A program made the translations under genes and the position numbers. A model generated the notes under the pieces. The model saw nothing but the letters and a program-made list of their open reading frames with translations. It did no database searches and was not told the DNA's origin. Shown here in pieces: positions 56,062-64,000 of a stretch of DNA of 64,000 nt. Position 1 is the stretch's first letter, and every line of letters starts with the position of its first letter. This DNA comes from Diphasiastrum complanatum (lineage: Eukaryota > Streptophyta > Lycopodiopsida > Lycopodiales > Lycopodiaceae), in contig MU831873.1 of assembly GCA_029204225.1 (NCBI GenBank), forward strand, positions 1 to 64,000, written 5' to 3'.

Positions 56062-56884
56062 TGTGAGAAATTGGCAAAAATCTAGCTTGGTATTTTTTAT
56101 GATAGAAGTTTGTAAGTGAATCTCACATGTGTGGAGGATGTTCCCACATGTGGAGAATTGTAAAGTAAATAAAAATGTTTGATATAGGGGTCTCATAGAA
56201 TTTCATAGTCAAACATTTAGGTGTAGGATGTTGATAGGGTCAAATTTGGCATAGATGGCAAATTATCCATTTCCACTTGTAATGCCACTATTGAGCCAAA
56301 ATAGAGTAGGAGGTCAAACTTGTGCCAATTAGAGTGTAGACAAGTGTAATGCTTTTGTTTGATGAAGTTTAAGAGGTCCAATAGGATTTAGAGGTGGAAC
56401 CATGAGTGGTCCAATAGAATTTGAGGTTTGCTTGAAAATGGTCCAATAGAATTTAGAGGTGCATGGATCAATGGTCCAATAGGATTAAGAGGTGGCAAAG
56501 TGTGGTCCAATCATAGTTAAGCATAGTTGTAGCTCGTGGATCTACTAGTATCATTGTACTCCTCATTTGGATCTAATTGATTTTGAGATTGAGTGGATTT
56601 TGAGTGTAAGTGATTTTCTAGCTTTCTCTCTCTACTTGAGCCCTATTGATGATTTTCTCTCTCTAACCGAGGAGAGCAGCTTGTTTTTACTTATATTACT
56701 TTTGGAACACTTCTCACACGTGTGAGTGAGAGTTGGAAGTGATTGAATGCATGTAGTAGTGTGTTTTTGCCATAGAATCAAAGATAGATCTTGAACCTCA
56801 ATCTAGTCTTGATCTTGGTGCATCTACACATCTTAGGAGATCACAAGTACATGTTGTGGACAGTCCACACGTGTGAAATCAACA
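56062..56884 (+). repeat. family F 5' LTR
   Basis: Starts TGTGAGAAATTGGC and ends GTGTGAAATCAACA. It carries five CCAAT boxes (56378, 56411, 56443, 56476, 56507) and CACACGTGTG palindromes near 56713 and 56866; CACATGTG variants occur near 56125. No clear TATA box was found; a CT-rich initiator-like stretch lies near 56625. Confidence 0.9.
56378..56511 (+). promoter_or_regulatory. array of five CCAAT boxes with ~32-bp period
   Basis: GGTCCAATAG(G/A)ATT repeats with CCAAT at 56378, 56411, 56443, 56476 and 56507. Spacings are 33, 32, 33 and 31. The 3' LTR has the same array at 60647, 60680, 60712, 60745 and 60776. CCAAT is the core site of NF-Y factors, so this could be the enhancer of the element; that is inference. 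Confidence 0.6.
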
Positions 56885-56897
56885 TGGTATCAGAGCC
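56885..56897 (+). promoter_or_regulatory. family F primer-binding site
   Basis: TGGTATCAGAGCC directly after the LTR, a perfect match to the standard copia site. Confidence 0.9.
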
Positions 56898-57210
56898 TAC
56901 CTAAGGTTACCATGCATTTTCATCCATTTGAGTGAAAATTATTCATCAATCTTGAGCTAGAAATTGTCAAGGCCCATTTTTCTAGCTGTCTTGTCCAATT
57001 TTGGATCAAAAGAGATCAATAGGGCATTGATTGGGTCTGAACTGGTACTGTACGGAATCAGGTGCTCAAACATGTGTGAGGAACATCCAATTTCAGTTTG
57101 GGAGTTCTCTTTCCTGGTTGATCCAAAAAATCTTGCTAGATAGCTTGTTTTGAAGCTATTTTTGTCTAGTTTCTAATGCAATCAGTTTCATTCCATTTGG
57201 TTGTGCCAAT

Positions 57211-57229
57211 CAAAAGTTATAAGCTTTTG
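57211..57229 (+). other. leader RNA hairpin, family F
   Basis: CAAAAG-TTATAAG-CTTTTG is a perfect 6-bp stem with a 7-nt loop, 326 nt after the PBS start. The family-C counterpart at 19201-19217 has the same loop, nearly the same position and one compensatory pair change. It is followed in both by AAGAGG(G/A)TAGG. Confidence 0.5.
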
Positions 57230-57639
57230 AAGAGGGTTAGGTAGGGCACCTAGACCTGGGTGGACACATTTGGTTTGGTCAAGAGATTGCTTGTTTGATC
57301 CAAAATCACAGTTGAATGCTTACCAATCTCATCTATATGTGATCTAGGCACTGTTTTGAGATCTTAGCCATTTTGTTTCATGCAATATCATTGTATTTGA
57401 GTCAAATTTGGTTTCTTAGTGTATTTCACACGTGCTAAGAGTGTTTGATCCTAACTTTGCCCATACTCCATTTGATGTGAAGTAGATCTAGTTTTGGAGA
57501 GATTGAGATAGCTAGTGAGAATCATCTCACAGTTTGTTGCAAGATCTTGTATAGGAGTTGGTAGCAAACGATTATTGGATCCTATAGTGAGAGAGAACCA
57601 ACATTTTTTGTTCATCACTTTTATTTATCTCCACTTTAC

Positions 57640-60213
57640 ATGACTTCAATGAGTTCATACTTGTTGCAACCAAGTGAGAGATTGTCTACTTCCAATTATT
57701 CAATATGGAAGTTGAGGATGGAGTCCATCTTGATACTCCAAGATGTGATGGACATTGTACTTGGGATTGAGGAGGAGCCTCAAGTCCTTCAAGAAGTACA
57801 AAAATACAAGAAGAGAGCTAGGATGGCTCTCCACTACATTAAGATGAATGTCTCTAATGAGATATTGAGGGAGATTGGTGATTGTTCTACATCCAAGGAA
57901 GCTTGGGATTGTCTCAAGTCCATCTATGAGGCTAAGAACGCCTCTAGGCTCCTCACTCTTAGAAATCAAATCTTCCAAAGTAGTCAAAAGAGTGATGAGA
58001 GTGCATCTAATTATGTTTTGAGAGTCAAGGATATTGATAGGGAGCTTGCATGTATTGGTGACTCAATCAATCAAAGTGAGCTAGTCCAAGTCATTCTCAA
58101 TGGCTTGAGAGATGAATATGACAACCTTGTCCAATCCTATGCCATTAAGGAGGAGCTACCAAGTTTGGAGGCCCTTCAAAGTGTGCTTATTTCTGAAGAA
58201 TCAAGACAAGAGTACAAACTCTTGAGGATGGACAAGCTATCACTCAATCATGATGATGGCAAAGTTCTATTTGCCAAGCACAAAGAGAGGAGTAAGAAGA
58301 AACACCATCACTTCTCTAATGACAAAGCTAAAGACCAAGATGGAGAAGAGGAGGATACCTCTCATGCTTCTAGTTCAAATCTCAAGAACAAGAAGATCAA
58401 GTGCTTTTATTGTGGCAAGAAAGGCCATTATGGCACCAATTGCTTCAAGAAGAAGAATCAACTCAATCAAGCCAACATCACCAATGAGAAAGAAGACTAT
58501 ATTGCAAGTGATGGAGAAGGCTCTCTTATGGCATCAAGCTTCTCCTCTTCCACCTTCAACAAGGATGACTCATGGTATATTGATAGTGGATCATCTTCAC
58601 ATATGTGTGGCTCCAAGCACTCTTTTTCATCTATTATGCCTTATGATGGAGTCAAGAAGACCATATACATTGCAAGTAAGCATGAGTGCAATATTGAAAG
58701 AGTAGGGATTATTCCCTTGAAGCTTGCATCTTCTAAAGATCTCTTTCTCAACAATGTTCTTTTTGTCCCAAAGCTTACAAAGAACATCTTAAGTGTTGGC
58801 CAACTTCTAGATAGTGGCTTTGATGTCGATTTCAATATTGACAATTGTGTGACCAAGAAGGATGGTGAGATCCTTGCATATGGATCAAGATTTGAAGGCA
58901 TCTACAAATTGGATCCAAGTGAGAGTGCAAACTCTCTTGATGTTTCTTATATGTCCAATATTTCAAAGGAGGATGATCACACAAGATGCACATATCTTCT
59001 CTCTTCAAGTATTATGGTGTATGATTATTCCTTATTATTCAAAGCATATGTTGAGAAGAAATTCTCATTGAAGATCAAAGCTTTGAGGAGTATTGGAGCT
59101 CTTGAAGGAATAGCACCATATGAAGTTTTATTCAAGATGAAGCCTAAGGTTGATCACCTTAGTGAACTTGGTAGTGCTTGCTTTGCACATATTCTCTTGG
59201 AAACAAGGAGGAAGGATGATCCAAGCTCATGGATCATGATTGGATACTCATCCATCAAGGAGGCCTTTAGTGTCTTTACACTCTCTATTTCAAAAGTGAT
59301 TGTGAATAGAGATGTCACATTGCATGAAGATTCAATCTTGGAAGTGGCTGAGATCAAGGCTTCTCAAGAAGCATCACAAGTTATCTTTTTTGAAGGTATT
59401 CAAGTTATGATGGGGCCAATGTGTGAGGAGGAGTTTCTTCTTCATATGATTTCAAGAAGATCTTCAAGATGCATGGCTGAGTCTTTATGGCTCAGCTTAC
59501 ATGGAAAAGAGGGGCATCCTTCATGTTGTATCTACTACAACACATTCATATATGCTTCTCTTCCTTTGCTTGAAATGCTATCTTGCTTCATTGAATTTTT
59601 TGGATCTCAAAATTCAAGAAAAGCTATACTAGTTTTGTATGATGCTTATAATATGGACATGTTTCTTGTCATTATTGACTTAGATGTGTTTCCAATACTT
59701 TTTGAAAGCAAGATATTGTATTGTCAAAAGTATGCTCTTGGTTCTAGTGAGAACAAGATTGAGCTTGTTACTCACTTTTTTGAAAATCATGTTTTCACAT
59801 GTTTTGAGGCAAATTGTAAACTCCTCTTGAGATTAAGTGAAGCATCCAAAGTGGACACTTACATCCTTGAGAGAGTAACTAGCCTAAAAAAGATCAAGAT
59901 AGTCTTTGATATCAAGATTAGATCCATCATGGATATAGTTCATTGTATGTGGACTAGTCAAGCTAGAAAGCATAATCTTGATAATCATCATTGTTTCACA
60001 TCTTATGATCTTGATCTCCATGATCCTTATGAGGCTTGGAAGCCTCAAATTTCTCTATTTATGGTGCATCCATCATGCAAGTGGAACTTTCAAAGCAAAG
60101 ATCATCATCAAGCATGGAGGAAGCCCATGATCATAGTGGCATATTGGTGGAGCACTCTTCAAAGCCATTGGCAAGAGATCTCTACTAAAGAGATCTTATC
60201 ATGGATATGGTGA
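57640..60213 (+). CDS. Gag-protease-integrase remnant-C domain polyprotein, 857 aa
   Basis: Uninterrupted ORF. Residues 1-200 are UBN2-type Gag (start MTSMSSYLLQPSERLSTSNY). The zinc knuckle is C255-C258-H263-C268 (CFYCGKKGHYGTNC). The protease active site is D315-S-G, followed by the strand blocks LFLNNVLFVPKL and NILSVGQLLDSGF. Residues about 430-484 are integrase pieces ending KIKALRS. Residue 485 onward jumps to the integrase C-terminal region (APYEVLFKMKPKVDHLSELG, then SSWIMIGYS), so the HxxxH region and D-D-E core are gone. From about 575 to 857 there is no RT or RNase H. Blocks include MAESLWLSLHGKEG, SQNSRKAILVLYDAYN, CKLLLRLSEASKVDTYILER and a Trp-rich tail ending ILSWIW. Parts of this region recur in four other copies. 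The ATG chosen matches related Gag starts. Gag and protease look usable; the role of the C-terminal region is unknown. Confidence 0.85.
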   Translation: MTSMSSYLLQPSERLSTSNYSIWKLRMESILILQDVMDIVLGIEEEPQVLQEVQKYKKRARMALHYIKMNVSNEILREIGDCSTSKEAWDCLKSIYEAKNASRLLTLRNQIFQSSQKSDESASNYVLRVKDIDRELACIGDSINQSELVQVILNGLRDEYDNLVQSYAIKEELPSLEALQSVLISEESRQEYKLLRMDKLSLNHDDGKVLFAKHKERSKKKHHHFSNDKAKDQDGEEEDTSHASSSNLKNKKIKCFYCGKKGHYGTNCFKKKNQLNQANITNEKEDYIASDGEGSLMASSFSSSTFNKDDSWYIDSGSSSHMCGSKHSFSSIMPYDGVKKTIYIASKHECNIERVGIIPLKLASSKDLFLNNVLFVPKLTKNILSVGQLLDSGFDVDFNIDNCVTKKDGEILAYGSRFEGIYKLDPSESANSLDVSYMSNISKEDDHTRCTYLLSSSIMVYDYSLLFKAYVEKKFSLKIKALRSIGALEGIAPYEVLFKMKPKVDHLSELGSACFAHILLETRRKDDPSSWIMIGYSSIKEAFSVFTLSISKVIVNRDVTLHEDSILEVAEIKASQEASQVIFFEGIQVMMGPMCEEEFLLHMISRRSSRCMAESLWLSLHGKEGHPSCCIYYNTFIYASLPLLEMLSCFIEFFGSQNSRKAILVLYDAYNMDMFLVIIDLDVFPILFESKILYCQKYALGSSENKIELVTHFFENHVFTCFEANCKLLLRLSEASKVDTYILERVTSLKKIKIVFDIKIRSIMDIVHCMWTSQARKHNLDNHHCFTSYDLDLHDPYEAWKPQISLFMVHPSCKWNFQSKDHHQAWRKPMIIVAYWWSTLQSHWQEISTKEILSWIW

Positions 60214-60336
60214 GGGTGCTGCTATGATGGATCCCTTGGCTGATCTTCACTTCTTATGCATACCAAAGGATCCACTCAAAAAGATTTACAAACTTCTCAA
60301 GTGATCTAGTACCTTTCCAAGCTATATTTTCAGGAG

Positions 60337-61153
60337 TGTGAGGCAAAAATCTAGCTTGGTATTTTTTATGATAGAAGTTTGTAAGTGAATTTCACTTGTG
60401 TGGAGGATGTTCAAACGTGTGGAGAATTGTAAAGTAAATAAAAATGTTTGATATAGGGGTCTCATAGAATTTCATAGTCAAGCATTTAGGTGTAGGATGT
60501 TGATAGGGTCAAATTTGGCATAGATGGCAAATTATCCATTTCCACTTGTAATGCCACTATTGAGCCAAAATAGAGTAGGAGGTCAAACTTGTGCCAATTA
60601 GAGTGTAGACAAGTGTAATGCTTCTGTTTGATGAAGTTTAAGAGTTCCAATAGGATTTAGAGGTGGAACCATGAGTGATCCAATAGAATTTGAGGTTTGC
60701 TTGAAAATGGTCCAATAGAATTTAGAGGTGCATGGATCAATGTTCCAATAGGATTAAGAGGTGGCAAAGTGTGGTCCAATCATAGTTAAGCATAGTGGTA
60801 GCTCGTGGATCTACTAGTATCATTGTACTCCTCATTTGGATCTAATTGATTTTGAAATTGAGTGGATTTTGAGTGTAAGTGATTTTCTAGCTTTCTCTCT
60901 CTACCCAAGACCTATTGATGATTTTCTCTCTCTACCCGAGGAGAGCAGCTTGTTTTTACTTAGATTACTTTTGGAACACTTCTCACACATGTGAGTGAGA
61001 GTTGGAAGTGATTGAATGCATGTAGTAGTGTGTTTTTGCCATAGAATCAAAGACACATCTTGAATCTCAATCTAGTCTTGATCTTGGTGCATCTACACAC
61101 CTTAGGAGATCACAAGTACATGTTGTGGACAGTCCACACGTGTGAAACCAACA
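60337..61153 (+). repeat. family F 3' LTR
   Basis: Starts TGTGAGGCAAAAATC after CAGGAG, a weakened purine tract, and ends GTGTGAAACCAACA. It pairs with 56062-56884, with a 6-base deletion near its start and scattered substitutions. Confidence 0.9.
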
Positions 61154-61158
61154 TTCAT
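61154..61158 (+). repeat. target-site duplication TTCAT (right)
   Basis: Copy of 56057-56061 directly after the 3' LTR. Confidence 0.85.
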
Positions 61159-61440
61159 CACTAATACACAGAAATATTTTTTTATTTGGCTTTTCCAAGC
61201 GACCCAGAATATCTGATAAAGTATTATCGAAATCCTGTAGCAAAGCCAAAACATCAGGATAGGGAGGAACACACCGTAGAATATAACTTGGCCATTGACG
61301 AAGCATTGAGTGAGAATCCTTAGAGCAACTTGAGCATTGCCAAGCTTTGGTAGCAGATCAGCATGACGAAGATGTGCGTCCAAAGTGTCCCGCAAAGAGG
61401 AAGCCACAAAATCCGAGAAACCTATAGGAATACCAAGCAC
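61159..61440 (-). pseudogene. non-LTR-type reverse transcriptase thumb remnant
   Basis: The minus strand reads MLGIPIGFSDFVASSLRDTL, then LPKLGNAQVALRILTQCFVN. After a frameshift near 61300 it reads YILRCVPPYPDVLALLQDFD and DILGRLEKPNK. The G-I-P-I-G start, the helix before the VPP motif and the order are typical of the region after the RT palm in some non-LTR-type RTs. A matching next segment lies on the plus strand at 63815-64000. The family-F element sits beside it. Confidence 0.5.
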
Positions 61441-61475
61441 TCTAATCCCATCAACCGGAGTATTGAAACCTGTAG

Positions 61476-61507
61476 GTAAAGGGAGCTCAGGAAGGAGCTC
61501 CCTTTAC
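61476..61507. repeat. perfect 13-bp hairpin
   Basis: GTAAAGGGAGCTC and GAGCTCCCTTTAC flank the six-base loop AGGAAG. It could form a strong stem-loop on either strand or mark a small fold-back element. Confidence 0.85.
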
Positions 61508-62389
61508 AAAAAGCAATACTATGTGTTTAATTTGGTCAATGGAGTTTATGCAAAAGTCAACGTTAAAGTTAATGTCTTAAATCATAAGGTTATGTGCACA
61601 CAAAGAGCATTGTCACATTGGTAAGGACTTTATTGCGAGAACTCCGTTCATTACATGCACCTTTGTATGCAAGTCTTAAATAGCAAAAAATATATGTCCC
61701 TCTCTTTTTCATGCATGCGTGCATGCCCATGCTTTAGGTCCACCTTTATATGTAGGTCATAAATAGGAAAAAGTTTGTGTTCCCTTCTTTTTTACAATGA
61801 GCATGCTTTCAACTTACATGACGCACCAACATTATCACTAATAATAATAATCAAATAAAGATTCTCTCTTTGCATTCATAAAATCATTTCATCTATGTTT
61901 TTAGATGTGTTGTGATAGCACTATGCTATTGTGATGATTTGCTAAAAGTTGAGGTGTCATTCCTAGATCATTTTGAGCATTGAAATGAGATTATTGTACA
62001 ACAAGTAGTAGGTTGAGCCTAAATGAGAACACAAGGCTCCAAGATAGACAAATGACAACAAAGGGCATCCACCCTATAATCATGTTATAGAAATTTATCT
62101 CCTATGTAACTCGTCGTGCTGCCATTTAGTGATACATTTTTCAACTTTTCATACTATATGATGTTATCATTTTTTGTGATGCCTATGCATATATCTCATT
62201 CATAATATCACATACATAAAAAATTGTCAAGCTAAAAATATTTGTATACCTACCGACACTGAGTTTAAACAATACAAGTTCTTGTATGCACCTCAGTTGA
62301 GTTTGACGTCAAAACATTGAGATCTAATGCCCGTGTAGCATAATAATGAGATAGAGACACATCCTTTCTCCCGGCGGATGCCTCCATGT
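61508..62389. other. no gene seen
   Basis: AT-rich unique-looking sequence without credible frames. Two similar segments (CTTTTT...CATGC...CACCTTT(A/G)TATG(C/T)AAGTC/GTAGGTC) lie near 61655-61690 and 61725-61765. Confidence 0.45.
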
Positions 62390-62848
62390 TGTCAAAAATG
62401 GTGAACTCCTGCAACTTTGTCGCAGAACGAACAAGACACGAAGGTCGAACGAGAACAATACGCGACAGTCAATGTGTCTTTGACTCGAAGCACGAACGAT
62501 TCACAAATCAATCGTGAATCTTAAACACACCTCCAGGACCGCAAAACGAAAAGAACGAAACAAACGAAGAGAAATCCTTCGCACTGTCAGGTGACAACTC
62601 AACGGGCTTCATGCCCAGCTGAAACGAATAGCAACGACCAAGACTAACTAACTAGTTGATTAGCATTAACTAGTCTTGTGATTCTACGTTTAGCTATCTT
62701 GTAAACTCCACACATGGAGGTATAAACGATCCTCTCTAGATCATAACTATGTAAGAAAAAGAGAAAAAGAAGAGAGATAGTAATACAGAGATCTGTAAGA
62801 AACAGAGAGAGACGTAGCGAATAGAGTAAGAAAGCAAAAATACCATAG
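62390..62848 (+). repeat. family H 5' LTR, 3'-truncated
   Basis: TGTCAAAAATGGTGAAC through AAAAATACCATAG matches 53346-53798 at about 93-95% by eye, including the TATAAA box. The last ~110 bases of the LTR, the PBS and the gag start are missing; gag sequence follows at once. Confidence 0.75.
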
Positions 62849-62849
62849 C

Positions 62850-63815
62850 AAGATCTACTCATGCAGATTGAAGACTGCGAAAGCAGCCATGCAGCGTGGG
62901 AAAGATTAAAACAGAAGTATGAAGTGAGGACTGCAGCTTCAGTCATGCACCTTCACAATCAACTACAATCCATACGGTGGGATGACAACCAGTTAGATCA
63001 GCACGTTGAGAAGATCAGAACGATCTTCGCTCAACTCGCTGCATCAAGATAGGAGCACCAGATCCCATCACCACAGCAGCTGATGTACTTCATGATATCT
63101 CTACCGACGTCCTATCAGCCGCTGAGAATGCTCATACTGAGTCTACCAGATATGACATTCGACATATGTCAGTCTTGTCTTGTCGCTGATGAGAGACTGA
63201 TGAGAGACGAAGGAGAGGGAAACAGTGATCAAGAGAAGGCTCTCTTCACGAAAGGAAGGAAGAAAAGCAAAAACAAGCCAAGATTTGAGAAGACAAAGTC
63301 CTCGAATCAAAAATCTTCTTCTTGCGATCACTACCACAAACCAAGCCATACGGCCAACAAATGCTGGTTCAATCCAGCAATACCTTGCATGCACTACAAG
63401 AAGAAAGGACATTTTGCATACGACTGAAGATTCAACCTAAAAATGAAAAACAAAACTGAAAAGACAAACGTTGCAGAGTCATCAAAGGATGTTGAAAGAG
63501 GTGACGAAGCTTTCACGATACTCGACGAAGCTTCGACAAGCTACTCTGAACACGACTATGATGTAGTCATCGATTCAGGAGCAACATCTCACATAACCTA
63601 CAACAAGAAGATCTTGATCAAATTTTGCGAACTCAAAAACGACAGAGCAGTGATTCTAGGCGATGGAAGCAGACACAATGTCAAAGGCATCGGCTCTCTA
63701 CAGCTACGAACACTGTCAGGCCAAGCAGAGCCACCAGGAGCACTCTATGTGGCCTCACTCAGAAAGGATCTGCTATCTGTCTCCAAGATGGCAGATCTAG
63801 GCATTCAATCGTATT
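62850..63815 (+). pseudogene. copia family H: gag and protease
   Basis: Gag lacks its N-terminus and begins MQIEDCESSHAAWERLKQKY. Blocks HLHNQLQSIRWDDNQLDQHV and KIRTIFAQLAASR lead to a TAG at 63050, then MYFMISLPTSYQPLRMLILS. Two zinc knuckles follow at about 63325 and 63385 (CDHYHKPSHTANKC and CMHYKKKGHFAYD-stop). In both the second cysteine is tyrosine, and the second knuckle's last cysteine is TGA. The protease site IDSGATSHIT is near 63570, followed by GIGSLQLRTLSGQAEP and LLSVSKMADLGIQSYSQ. Homology ends near 63815. This supplies the part missing from the copy at 50497. Confidence 0.85.
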
Positions 63816-64000
63816 CCCAATGGTCAGTTCGTTAAGCAACAAGTCTCTCTTCCCGCTTCGTCTGGAGGTGTTGGTCTTTCTTGCACAACTTCTACAGCTT
63901 CTATTGCTTTTATGAGAAGTTGGGCCCTTGTTGCCTCTGCACTTATCTCTCGGTTTCAGCAGGACAACAAGCCCATTCTTCTCGATTCAGTAGCTCATGT
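63816..64000 (+). pseudogene. non-LTR-type RT C-terminal remnant, runs off the window
   Basis: The frame reads QQVSLPASSGGVGLSCTTST, then AFMRSWALVASALISRFQQD. The L-P-x-x-x-GG-x-GL followed by A-x-x-x-SW is typical of the region after the thumb in some non-LTR-type RT proteins. It probably belongs to the same family as the minus-strand piece at 61159-61440, but in the opposite orientation. It abuts the truncated copia protease at about 63815. Confidence 0.5.

Larger units (their letters stand above)
56062..61153 (+). mobile_element. complete RT-less copia derivative, family F copy 4
   Basis: 5092 bp with LTRs of 823 and 817 bp (about two dozen differences by eye, so roughly 97% alike), TG...CA ends, PBS, one uninterrupted 857-codon ORF, and perfect 5-bp TSDs. 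The ORF contains Gag, zinc knuckle, protease and the integrase C-terminal region, then a ~280-residue region in place of RT and RNase H. It therefore belongs to the non-autonomous LTR elements but, unlike typical gag-only derivatives, has kept a long ORF past the integrase region. The intact TSD shows transposition in this general form; RT and integrase must have come from another element. Confidence 0.9.

Noticed and set aside
56378-56511. CCAAT repeats as a short CRISPR-like repeat
   Set aside because: Intervals are related to each other and the array lies inside an LTR, present in both LTRs of one element.
57640-60213. Host gene of 857 codons
   Set aside because: It lies exactly between matching LTRs with TSDs, and its N-terminal two thirds are copia Gag, protease and integrase parts.

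Overview
The window is nuclear DNA of a land plant and consists almost entirely of layered, decaying transposable elements. The dominant class is Ty1/copia LTR retrotransposons: UBN2-type Gag, CCHC zinc knuckles, DSG proteases, the GAG-pre-integrase HxxxH region, YVDD/YLDD reverse transcriptases, and primer-binding sites of the TGGTATCAGAGC type (complementary to the 3' end of initiator tRNA-Met). There are also traces of a Mutator-like DNA transposon, a non-LTR-type reverse transcriptase, possibly a Penelope-like element, and an unclassified LTR element. Species cannot be decided from the sequence. Long (CT)n/(GA)n arrays and the element mix fit a large, repeat-rich plant genome. The only convincing host-gene trace is a broken pepsin-like aspartic protease (55180-56019), plus one possible exon (54274-54435, minus).

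Layout. 1-6844: fragments of copia Gag, RT and an unusual RT-less copia derivative (here 'family F'), LTR B, and a minus-strand unknown gene with a TATA box. 6845-12247: a nearly full copia element (family A) with a 5' LTR and many stop codons, truncated in its 3' LTR. 12248-16790: an inverted LTR B, a second family-A 3' end, and a third family-A element with a complete 5' LTR. 18077-21654: a complete small LTR element (family C) with 5-bp target-site duplications, in which gag is fused directly to RT. 22855-23330: possible Penelope-like remnant. 24438-27785 minus: an unclassified LTR element encoding about 855 codons with coiled coils. 28471-31799: copia IN-RT-RH, then a family-F remnant and LTR D. 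32092-41911: a 9.8-kb Mutator-like element with 36-bp TIRs and 9-bp TSDs that splits a copia gag. It carries a roughly ten-unit, ~345-bp tandem array, a reversed copia element and a SWIM-finger transposase remnant. 42764-48099: copia fragments and a second long family-F copy. 48585-50490: a palindrome-rich higher-order repeat. 50497-53909 and 62390-63820: the 3' and 5' halves of one copia family. 56062-61153: a structurally complete family-F element with an uninterrupted 857-codon ORF, LTRs, PBS and TSDs.

The best candidate for an undescribed system is family F. It is an LTR element that keeps Gag, zinc knuckle, protease and the integrase C-terminal region. It has lost the integrase core, reverse transcriptase and RNase H, and carries in their place a ~280-residue C-terminal region ending in SWIW. 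At least two copies share the same deletion junction, so the RT-less form itself has amplified. Families F and C share a leader hairpin at nearly the same distance from the PBS, with a compensatory base pair, which suggests a common packaging or replication signal and mobilisation in trans. Family F's LTRs carry five CCAAT boxes at ~32-bp spacing and palindromic CACACGTGTG sites. All functional statements are inferences from sequence read by eye; no alignment or database search was run.
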